DNA of 33,461 nucleotides from a virus. The notes under the pieces were generated by a model. The model was not told the origin of the DNA. It was given only the letters and a program-made list of their open reading frames with translations, and searched no databases. A program made the position numbers and the translations under genes. The stretch covers positions 25,694 to 59,154 of the IMG/VR virus record IMGVR_UViG_3300029787_000039, one strand, 5' to 3'. The stretch's first letter is position 1; the number at the start of each line of letters is the position of its first letter. Positions 27,162 through 33,461 of the stretch are shown piece by piece.

Positions 27162-28746
27162 ATGCAATTCAAGTGATGCGAATGTCCAACACTCTGACGG
27201 GTACTCACATTGCTTTAGTTGCGACACACACTTTAAGAATGGAATAGAAGAAGTAGAAGCAGAGGTAGTGCCTATGCAACGCCCTATTGGAGGAACTACA
27301 GAGGGAAGGGTAGCTGCCCTTACCGATAGAAAAATAAGTCTTGATACAGCTAAGTTTTATAATGTTAAAACTAAAATGTCAGGCTCAGTAATATCTCACC
27401 ACATCTATCCTTACTATGATAGTAATGGAAACCATGTGTGTGATAAGATAAGAGAGACACAGAATAAAAAGTTCTGGTCCGAAGGGAACATGGAAAACTC
27501 TATGTTGTTTGGTCAGAACCTTTTCCCTGCAGGTGGTAAGATGATTACCATTTGTGAGGGAGAGCTTGATGCTATGTCAGCTTATCAAATGATGGGATCA
27601 AAGTATCCTTATGTATCTATAAAGAATGGAGCAAAGGCAGCAGTTAAAAACTGTAAACAGGCTTTTGAATATCTTAATACGTTTGCTACCATTACATTAT
27701 GTTTTGATAATGATGAGCAAGGCAAGCAAGCAGCCGTAGAAGTAGCGGCATTGTTTGAACCTCATAAATGTAAGATAGCAACTCTCCATCACAAGGATGC
27801 TAATGAGTATCTAAAGTTAGGTAAGTCTAAAGAATTTTATAATGACTTTTGGGCAGCGGCTCACTATACTCCAGCAGGTATTTTAAATCTCGCAGAGTTA
27901 GGAGATACTCTTTACGATGAGTCTCACTACGAGACATGTCTCTATCCTTGGTCTGGTCTTAACGATAAGACCTATGGCATAAGGACAGGAGAGCTTGTGT
28001 GCTTTACCAGTGGTGCTGGCATGGGTAAGTCGAGCATCATGCGAGAGCTTATGCATCATATAATGGGCAATGCTAAAGATAATATTGGTGTGCTTGCGCT
28101 AGAAGAAAGTGTACGTAATACTGCATTAAACATTATGAGTGTTGAAGCTAACGCAAGGCTATACATTAAAGAGATACGTGATGAATTTTCTATGGATGAG
28201 TTAAGAAAATTTCAATCGAAGACTATAGATACTGGTAGGTTCTTTGCCTTTGATCACTTTGGTTCTATCTCTAATGATGAGATCCTTGATCGTGTTAGGT
28301 ATATGGCAAAGGCATTAGAATGTAAGTGGATATTTTTAGATCACCTTAGTATCTTAGTATCGGGTCAGGAAGATAATGGCGATGAACGTAAGTCTATAGA
28401 TATCTTAATGACCAAGCTACGATCTTTAGTAGAGGAGACAGGCATAGCCCTGCTACTGGTGAGCCACCTACGAAGGCCAAGTGGTGATCGTGGGCATGAG
28501 GATGGGCGTGAGGTATCATTGTCGCATCTACGTGGCTCTGCCTCTATTGCACATCTAAGTGATAGCGTTGTAGCCTTGGAGCGTAACCAGCAAGCAGAGG
28601 ATGACGTAGAAGCTAACACAACTACGATACGTGTTCTCAAGAACAGGTACACTGGTGATACAGGTGTCGCTTGCTACTTGCATTATGATAAAGATTCTGG
28701 TAGAATGACACAAATTGATAACCCTTTTATGGAGAATGAAGAATGA
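27121..28746 (+). CDS. Primase-helicase (T7 gp4-like)
   Basis: The 541-aa protein has a zinc-binding part (PCPKCNSSDANVQ, then HCFSCDTHF, residues about 11-40), a Toprim domain (ITICEGELDAMSAYQMMG; LCFDNDEQG near residues 197-205) and a RecA-like helicase. Walker A is SGAGMGKSS with Lys303; Walker B is WIFLDHLSI; a later LLLVSHLRRP and LRGSASIAHLSDSVVAL complete the DnaB-like core. It would unwind DNA and lay primers for the adjacent polymerase. A good AAGGGGAACAAATC site precedes the ATG. It overlaps the next gene by ATGA. Confidence 0.9.
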   Translation: MQTKGWGKRGPCPKCNSSDANVQHSDGYSHCFSCDTHFKNGIEEVEAEVVPMQRPIGGTTEGRVAALTDRKISLDTAKFYNVKTKMSGSVISHHIYPYYDSNGNHVCDKIRETQNKKFWSEGNMENSMLFGQNLFPAGGKMITICEGELDAMSAYQMMGSKYPYVSIKNGAKAAVKNCKQAFEYLNTFATITLCFDNDEQGKQAAVEVAALFEPHKCKIATLHHKDANEYLKLGKSKEFYNDFWAAAHYTPAGILNLAELGDTLYDESHYETCLYPWSGLNDKTYGIRTGELVCFTSGAGMGKSSIMRELMHHIMGNAKDNIGVLALEESVRNTALNIMSVEANARLYIKEIRDEFSMDELRKFQSKTIDTGRFFAFDHFGSISNDEILDRVRYMAKALECKWIFLDHLSILVSGQEDNGDERKSIDILMTKLRSLVEETGIALLLVSHLRRPSGDRGHEDGREVSLSHLRGSASIAHLSDSVVALERNQQAEDDVEANTTTIRVLKNRYTGDTGVACYLHYDKDSGRMTQIDNPFMENEE

Positions 28747-29090
28747 GTAAAATCAAATGGTTTATTCATAAATTATTTCATAACTCAAACTTTTTTGTAG
28801 GACTTTACTGCTTTGATTGTGAAGGTGAAGATTGGGATTGTTCTACATGTGAGGGAAAAGGATGGCATGTTGTCTTAGAAAAAAACTGTAAAACTGTAAA
28901 CGCAGTTGAGAAAAAATATGATAAGTTAGATGGTAGCTTTATGATGTGTTGTCATGCAGAATATCTTTTAGATTCTGATAATGAATCAAACTTTGTAACA
29001 GCAATAAAAGAAACTTTTACACAAGATCAGATAGATGCTTCCATTAATTGGGATTGGGTAAAAGATAATCCCTTACAAGTTAATGATTAA
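28743..29090 (+). CDS. Small DnaJ-type Cys-motif protein
   Basis: The 115-aa product has CFDCEGEDWDCSTCEGKGW at residues about 23-41: four Cys in two CxxC pairs, the second within CxxCxGxG, as in the zinc domain of DnaJ. The rest is acidic and helical with a further Cys-Cys pair (MMCCHAEYLL). It lies between primase-helicase and nuclease/polymerase genes and overlaps the helicase by ATGA, so a replication-linked role is likely. In HMO-2011-type phages a DnaJ-like segment is described inside the polymerase; here it is separate, and any relation is inference. Confidence 0.6.
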   Translation: MSKIKWFIHKLFHNSNFFVGLYCFDCEGEDWDCSTCEGKGWHVVLEKNCKTVNAVEKKYDKLDGSFMMCCHAEYLLDSDNESNFVTAIKETFTQDQIDASINWDWVKDNPLQVND

Positions 29091-29107
29091 CAAAAGGAAA
29101 ATGAAGA

Positions 29108-29572
29108 ATGAGTACGATGGGCAAGCGCAAACAATTTGATAGGGCGTTGTATGAAGTAGCAGATAGAGATGCAAAGGCTGCTACCTTGAAGTACATTAAA
29201 GATATGAACTACACTACTGTAGACACAACAGAGAGGAAAGACTTTGATATTGTTTGTAAGGCAGAAAAAGCAACCCACCACCTTTATGAAGTAGAGGTAA
29301 AGTATGCTTGGAAAGGTGAGTGGAATCCTAGCTGGAAAGAGATACGAATACCTTACCGTAAGAACCGCTTATTAACTAAGTGGAAGGAACAATACCCTGA
29401 TGCACTCTTCACATTCATAGTGTGGCGTAATGATTGTAAACAGGCGTGGCATATTAACGCAAATATTTTACTTAACTGTGAGGTAAAAGAAGTGTCTAAT
29501 AGAAACATCAGAGAAGGTGAGAAGTTCTTCCACATTAAAGTAGAGGATGCTTGTCTTATTGAGGTAGACTAA
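29108..29572 (+). CDS. PD-(D/E)XK-like nuclease, putative
   Basis: The 154-aa product has KDFDIVCKAEKATHHLYEVEV followed by KYAWKGEW: an Asp, then E-V-E-V-K, which fits the D...E-x-K core of PD-(D/E)XK nucleases. An N-terminal helix (DRALYEVADRDAKAATLKYIK) and basic RIPYRKNRLL follow the same layout. Between helicase and polymerase, it may serve as a Holliday-junction resolvase or other repair nuclease (T7 gp3 occupies a similar place). The assignment rests on motif spacing alone. Confidence 0.6.
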   Translation: MSTMGKRKQFDRALYEVADRDAKAATLKYIKDMNYTTVDTTERKDFDIVCKAEKATHHLYEVEVKYAWKGEWNPSWKEIRIPYRKNRLLTKWKEQYPDALFTFIVWRNDCKQAWHINANILLNCEVKEVSNRNIREGEKFFHIKVEDACLIEVD

Positions 29573-31206
29573 TGTTAACCGCTGTCGTTGATATTGAAAC
29601 AGATAGCTTAACTCCAACAAAGATTCATTGTATTGTAGCTGATCCTCTTACTGGCCCAGCTATTACATGGGTAGGTGAGGAGTGTAAGCAATTTGCATCT
29701 TGGTCTAAGAATATAGATCAATTCATTATGCACAACGGTATTAGTTTTGATGCTCCTGTATTGAATAAACTTACAGGTTCTAATATAAAACCAAATCAAA
29801 TAAGGGATACATTACTTGAGTCTTATTTATATAATCCTGTTAGAGATGGGGGACACTCCTTATCAGCATGGGGCGAAAGGTTGGGGTACAGCAAAGGAGA
29901 TTTCAATGAGTTTGAAGAATACAACGAAGACATGCTGGAGTATTGTAAACGTGATACGGAACTTACGAGGAGGGTTGCTCTTGAATTACAAGAAGAGGGA
30001 AAAGATTTTTCAAAAGAATCCTATGACCTTGAAAGAAAAGTAAGGGGCATCATAGATCAACAACAAGAAAATGGTTTTGCTTTTAATATAGATAAAGCTA
30101 TAGGACTTCTTGCTGAATTAACAGATGAACAAGATGCGCTTGAACGTAAATCATTAGAGATGTTTGAACCAACTAAGGTTGAGTTAAAAACAAAGACTAA
30201 GTATATACCTTTTAATATAGCTAGTCGTAAACAAATTGCAGAAAGATTAGAACAGAGGGGCTGGAAACCTAAATTAAAAACAGAGAAGGATAACATTATA
30301 ATTAATGAAGCTGTTCTTTCTAAAATTAAAATGCCTGAAGCAGAGATGTTTAACAGATATTTTCTTTTACAAAAGAGAACAGGGCTTCTTAAATCTTGGA
30401 TAAAAGAATGTACAGATAGTGATAGAGTACATGGTAAAGTACTGACACTACGTACTATAACTGGAAGGATGGCACATGCAGTACCTAATATGGCACAAGT
30501 CCCTGCTGTCTATAGTCCTTACGGCAGAGAATGTCGGGGACTCTGGACGGTTGATGATGTTTCTAAATATCGCTTGGTAGGTGTGGATGCCAGCGGTCTT
30601 GAACTAAGATGCTTGGCACATTATATGAAAGATGCTGAGTTTACTAATGAAGTACTGAGTGGTGATGTACATACAGCTAATCAAGAAGCTGCAGGACTAA
30701 AGACTAGAGATCAAGCTAAGACTTTTATCTATGCTTTTCTCTACGGTGCAGGTCCAGCTAAGATTGGTAAGATTGTTGGTAAAGGAGCAGGGGCAGGGCA
30801 AGCTTTAATTAAAAAGTTTCTCAGTAATATGCCAGCCTTAAAAAGACTTAGAGAAAATGTTCAAAAGAGGGTTAGCAAACATAAGACTATACAAGGATTA
30901 GATGGTAGGCTTTTGCAAATAAGATCAGAACACTCAGCACTTAACACACTATTGCAGGGTGCTGGTGCAATCATATGTAAGCAATGGCTTGTTCATATCA
31001 TGGAGCGTGTTTATAAATATGAGATGGATGTTAAACTGGTGGCCTCTATTCACGATGAATACCAGTTTGAAGTGGCAGTACCTGATATAGAGAGGTTCTG
31101 TCGTATTACAAAAGAGGCCATGAGGCAAACACAGAGAACTCTTAGTGTTCAATGTGATCTAGACTGTGATTATAAAGTTGGTAAAACATGGGCAGAAACC
31201 CATTGA
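29572..31206 (+). CDS. DNA polymerase, family A (T7-like)
   Basis: The 544-aa enzyme has a 3'-5' exonuclease (ExoI VVDIETDSL with Asp7 and Glu9; ExoII MHNGISFDAPVL; ExoIII MLEYCKRDTELT) and a polymerase domain. Motif A is GVDASGLELRCL (Asp339), motif B is TRDQAKTFIYAFLYGAG with Tyr387, and motif C is SIHDEYQFEV (Asp495). No 5'-3' exonuclease. It is compact beside T7 polymerase (704 aa), so the thumb or thioredoxin-binding region is reduced or absent. It replicates the phage genome with the adjacent helicase and binding protein. TAATG overlap with the upstream gene. Its stop codon lies in the -35 of promoter P8. Confidence 0.93.
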   Translation: MLTAVVDIETDSLTPTKIHCIVADPLTGPAITWVGEECKQFASWSKNIDQFIMHNGISFDAPVLNKLTGSNIKPNQIRDTLLESYLYNPVRDGGHSLSAWGERLGYSKGDFNEFEEYNEDMLEYCKRDTELTRRVALELQEEGKDFSKESYDLERKVRGIIDQQQENGFAFNIDKAIGLLAELTDEQDALERKSLEMFEPTKVELKTKTKYIPFNIASRKQIAERLEQRGWKPKLKTEKDNIIINEAVLSKIKMPEAEMFNRYFLLQKRTGLLKSWIKECTDSDRVHGKVLTLRTITGRMAHAVPNMAQVPAVYSPYGRECRGLWTVDDVSKYRLVGVDASGLELRCLAHYMKDAEFTNEVLSGDVHTANQEAAGLKTRDQAKTFIYAFLYGAGPAKIGKIVGKGAGAGQALIKKFLSNMPALKRLRENVQKRVSKHKTIQGLDGRLLQIRSEHSALNTLLQGAGAIICKQWLVHIMERVYKYEMDVKLVASIHDEYQFEVAVPDIERFCRITKEAMRQTQRTLSVQCDLDCDYKVGKTWAETH

Positions 31207-31231
31207 CAAGTGATTACAGTTGTGTTAAAAT
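31203..31231 (+). promoter_or_regulatory. Promoter P8 (TTGACA-N17-TAAAAT)
   Basis: TTGACA at 31203-31208 and TAAAAT at 31226-31231 with 17-bp spacing. The TGA stop of the polymerase is inside the -35. The start near 31238 gives a leader of about 58 nt before the single-strand-binding gene, allowing its separate high expression. Confidence 0.65.
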
Positions 31232-31295
31232 GCTTTTGTTGTAGTAGTAGACAACACGTTATTATCAATCGTTATTAACAAAAGGAGAATTAAGT

Positions 31296-31748
31296 ATGAG
31301 TATTATTTCTGGTGAAGCTTATTGGGCGCATGTCATGACGCCTAATACTAAATTTAACCCCGATGGAGAGTGGTCTGTTGAAATTTGTAATCTTGATGCT
31401 ACCAATAAAAAGATTGCTGAAGCTGACGGCCTCACCCTTAAAAACAAAGGAGATGAACGAGGTGACTTTGTAACACTGAAGCAGTATGCAAGGACTAAGG
31501 ATGGAACATTTAAACCTATGTCAGTAAAGGATGCCCAACGAAATCCTTTTCCAGCAGACAAACGTGTAGGTAATGGTTCTAAGGTTAATGCAAGTTACTA
31601 CCCTAAACCATATGACCAATATGGTGGAGGCGTCAAAGGATATCTACAAGGTGTTCAAGTAGTTGATCTTGTAGAGTACAATACCGATGACTTTGATGTA
31701 GTCGAGGGCGGTTATGTAAATCAGGAAGAAAGTAACGTACCCTTTTAA
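31296..31748 (+). CDS. Single-stranded DNA-binding protein, phage type
   Basis: The 150-aa product has a beta-rich OB-fold-like core (SGEAYWAHVMTPNTKFNPDG, WSVEICNLDATNKKIAEADG, GDFVTLKQYARTKDG, GYLQGVQVVDLVEY) and an acidic C-terminal tail ending EESNVPF. An acidic tail with a terminal aromatic residue is typical of SSB and T7 gp2.5, where it contacts polymerase and helicase. A strong AAAAGGAGAATTAAGT site and promoter P8 precede it. Gene order polymerase, SSB, exonuclease is that of a replication module. Confidence 0.8.
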   Translation: MSIISGEAYWAHVMTPNTKFNPDGEWSVEICNLDATNKKIAEADGLTLKNKGDERGDFVTLKQYARTKDGTFKPMSVKDAQRNPFPADKRVGNGSKVNASYYPKPYDQYGGGVKGYLQGVQVVDLVEYNTDDFDVVEGGYVNQEESNVPF

Positions 31749-31756
31749 TAATAAGA

Positions 31757-31797
31757 AAGGAGGGAGGGGTGTTTAAAAGCACTCCTCTCTATTCTTT
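31757..31797 (+). promoter_or_regulatory. Hairpin between Shine-Dalgarno and start of exonuclease gene
   Basis: AAGGA (31757-31761) is followed directly by a 10-bp stem GGGAGGGGTG/CACTCCTCTC (31762-31771 with 31780-31789, two G-U pairs, 8-nt loop), then eight bases to the ATG at 31798. Unfolded, the site is about 36 nt from the ATG; folded, it is at normal spacing. A terminator is the alternative, as the tail is only partly U-rich. Confidence 0.55.
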
Positions 31798-32658
31798 ATG
31801 AAAAATATAGAAACATTAGTAAAAGATATCTATGATCTTTTTAATCTTAGCCCTATAGAAAGAGATGAGAAAGAAGTAGATGAGCTTATAGATAAGTTTG
31901 GAGATATGATTAAAATTCATATTAAAGAATTTATGTATAGTAAACCAAGAGATAGTGGTAATCTTAGGTTATCTGGTATTGGTAAGCCAGATAGACAACT
32001 ATGGTATGATGTCAATACTGAAACTACAGAAGAGCAACTACCCCCAAGTACACGCATTAAATTCTTATATGGATACATCCTTGAAGAATTACTTTTACTA
32101 TGTGCTGAAGTAGCTGGTCATACTGTAGAGGCACAGCAAGCAGAGGTATCAGTAGAAGGTGTATTAGGACATCAAGATGCAATGATTGATGGTGTTCTTG
32201 TGGATTGTAAGTCTGCTTCTGGTAGGAGTTTTGAAAAGTTTAATTCTAATAATCTAGTTAACGATGATCCCTTTGGCTATATCGCTCAGATATCTGCTTA
32301 TGCTGAAGCTAATAATGTAGATAAAGCGGCCTTCCTTGTTATAGATAAATCTACTGGTAAGATATGCCTAGCTCCTGTGCATTCAATGGAGATGATTAAT
32401 GCGGGGAGTAGAGTTAAAGCATTAAAAGAAATAGTCACTAGCCCTACGATGCCTAATAGATGTTATGATCCAGTGCCTGATGGTAAATCTGGTAATTATA
32501 AATTAGCTATAGGCTGTTTGTATTGCCGACATAAAAAAGAATGTTGGTCTGATATAAATGGCGGTAAGGGATTAAGAGTGTTTCAATATGCAAATGGAAA
32601 GAGATATCTTACCAGCGTAGTGAAGACCCCTGATGTACCAGAGGTAGTTGATTGGTGA
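31798..32658 (+). CDS. RecB/Cas4-like exonuclease (PD-(D/E)XK)
   Basis: The 286-aa product has LYGYILEELLLLCAEVAGH, then the nuclease core GHQDAMIDGVLVDCKSAS with Asp127, Asp136 and Lys138, an FGYIAQISAYAEA helix (Q...Y) and a C-terminal Cys cluster CLYCRHKKECW. Cys in this place suggest an Fe-S or zinc site as in Cas4/AddB. Likely a 5'-3' exonuclease for host-DNA breakdown, recombination or concatemer processing, comparable in place to T7 gp6. The start has no close Shine-Dalgarno unless the upstream hairpin folds. It overlaps the GIY-YIG gene. Confidence 0.8.
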   Translation: MKNIETLVKDIYDLFNLSPIERDEKEVDELIDKFGDMIKIHIKEFMYSKPRDSGNLRLSGIGKPDRQLWYDVNTETTEEQLPPSTRIKFLYGYILEELLLLCAEVAGHTVEAQQAEVSVEGVLGHQDAMIDGVLVDCKSASGRSFEKFNSNNLVNDDPFGYIAQISAYAEANNVDKAAFLVIDKSTGKICLAPVHSMEMINAGSRVKALKEIVTSPTMPNRCYDPVPDGKSGNYKLAIGCLYCRHKKECWSDINGGKGLRVFQYANGKRYLTSVVKTPDVPEVVDW

Positions 32659-33056
32659 GATCCCATTGGAAGTATAAGAAGAACCCAAACGTAGAACATA
32701 TGTTTGGTTTTGTTTATGTTATTACAAATAAAAAAACAAAAAAATCTTACATAGGATGTAAACAATATTGGCATTACTCAAAAACAAAAAGAACACGACA
32801 AACAAATTGGAAAGTATATATGGGTTCTTCTAAACACTTATTAGAAGATATAAAAAAATTAGGTAAGAGAGCTTTTAAGTTTGAAATAATATCAGAGTTT
32901 AAAAATAAGCGTAGCCTTAGATACTATGAATGTTATTATCAAATGAAATACAATGTATTATCAACAACTTTAGAAGGAACTGATGAACCTGCCTACTATA
33001 ATAATTATGTAGGGGGTAAATTTTTTAGACCAGTACAGGCGTATGAAGACAAGTAA
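32655..33056 (+). CDS. GIY-YIG endonuclease
   Basis: The N-terminal half shows the GIY-YIG motifs FGFVYVITNKKTKKSYIGCKQ followed by WKVYMGSSKHLLEDIKKLG and FKFEIISEFKNKRSLRYYEC. The last segment includes the Arg and Glu typical of the catalytic site. I choose GTG at 32655 (133 aa), overlapping the exonuclease stop by GTGA with GAGG upstream; TTG at 32652 is an alternative. Such short free-standing enzymes are usually phage homing endonucleases next to replication genes. Confidence 0.8.
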   Translation: MRSHWKYKKNPNVEHMFGFVYVITNKKTKKSYIGCKQYWHYSKTKRTRQTNWKVYMGSSKHLLEDIKKLGKRAFKFEIISEFKNKRSLRYYECYYQMKYNVLSTTLEGTDEPAYYNNYVGGKFFRPVQAYEDK

Positions 33057-33378
33057 ATCCGAAGTTAAAATATTAGAACAATTATATAATGATAGTAAAA
33101 AAGATCCTTATAGATCCCTGTTTATATCTGTTATTTTTCAAGCTATCTTAGACGCTTCAAAGCCAGAAAGAGATAATGAAACAGAAGATTCAAAACTAAA
33201 TCGTGATCAGGCTTCTGCATGGTTCTTTGCTTCTATTGGAGTGACGTGTGAGAATTTTGAGTTTGTGTGTGACTATGCTGGCTTCTCTCCTAAAGATGTG
33301 AGAAGTTTTGTAAGCCATGTGATTAACTCAGACAACGTAGGACCAGTGCGTAATCGAATAAGTAAATTACTTGCATGA
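33043..33378 (+). CDS. 111-aa protein, unknown (possible HTH)
   Basis: A helical product: EVKILEQLYNDSKKDPYRSLF, FISVIFQAILDASKPERDN, then DQASAWFFASIGVTCENFEFV and AGFSPKDVRSFVSHVI. The pattern SAWFFASIG..CENFEFVC..AGF.P..VR is common in marine phages near replication genes. The end looks like a helix-turn-helix, suggesting DNA binding. It overlaps the GIY-YIG gene by 14 bp. Function unproven. Confidence 0.6.
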   Translation: MKTSKSEVKILEQLYNDSKKDPYRSLFISVIFQAILDASKPERDNETEDSKLNRDQASAWFFASIGVTCENFEFVCDYAGFSPKDVRSFVSHVINSDNVGPVRNRISKLLA

Positions 33379-33385
33379 GGTAAAA

Positions 33386-33461
33386 ATGAAAACAGAATCG
33401 AGAGATAATTATATTTTAAGAAGAATGAAAGAAGATAGAGAACAAGTAGTGATTGAATCTT
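33386..33461 (+). CDS. Partial gene at right edge
   Basis: ATG at 33386, preceded by GAGGTAAAA, opens a frame that reaches the window end: MKTESRDNYILRRMKEDREQ and five more residues. Hydrophilic and helical so far. Too short to classify. Confidence 0.5.
   Translation, partial: MKTESRDNYILRRMKEDREQVVIES

Noticed and set aside
1-33461. Lysogeny module (integrase, CI/Cro, attachment site)
   Set aside because: No tyrosine or serine recombinase, no repressor-like gene and no tRNA-linked attachment site was found in the window; this says nothing about the rest of the genome.

Overview
The window is a 33.5 kb internal piece of a tailed double-stranded DNA phage genome. It is AT-rich with densely packed genes, many of them joined by ATGA or TAATG overlaps. 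I see no rRNA, no ordinary tRNA, and no integrase, repressor or transposase. The gene content resembles lytic marine podovirus-type phages: an SU10/P22-type head and neck, a T7-type replication set and Tyr in the polymerase O-helix. Good sigma70-type promoters and Shine-Dalgarno sites imply transcription by the host polymerase. The host cannot be fixed from this window; a Gram-negative marine bacterium is an inference.

Late, leftward half (1-18573, minus strand). From the divergent region leftward the order is: large terminase; a small holin-like membrane protein; an HlyC-family toxin-activating lysine acyltransferase; an Ala-rich acidic 614-aa protein; portal; two small proteins; a GroES-like co-chaperonin; a scaffold-like coiled-coil protein; two structural proteins; the HK97-type major capsid protein; an adaptor-like protein; and about a dozen small proteins, many very basic with KK/GG motifs. 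These are followed by a neck-type protein, a small Cys protein and a tail fibre that runs off the left edge. The fibre carries two different repeat types. Two nearly identical late promoters (TTGGGA-N17-TATAAT) lie in front of the holin and scaffold genes, and a strong hairpin follows the capsid gene.

Divergent control region (18574-19084). It holds two copies of a 20-bp palindromic direct repeat, a perfect CRP-consensus-like palindrome, a good rightward promoter and an operator-like inverted repeat.

Early, rightward half (19085-33461, plus strand). A run of mostly unknown small early genes, including three very small membrane peptides, is broken by a promoter-driven structured RNA (20098-20244) and a hairpin-rich leader. 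Recognisable genes are a Gp88-family protein, an HNH-like nuclease, a SleB-type endolysin, then primase-helicase, a DnaJ-type Cys protein, a PD-(D/E)XK-like nuclease, a family A DNA polymerase, a single-strand-binding protein, a RecB/Cas4-like exonuclease and a GIY-YIG endonuclease. The palindrome TTGTGAAAATTTTCACAA occurs five times, all from 18.9 to 25.2 kb, and matches TGTGA-N6-TCACA exactly.

The most striking observations are the five CRP-like sites, the structured RNA whose outer stem begins at the predicted transcription start, the acyltransferase in a virion/lysis operon, and the paired late promoters.
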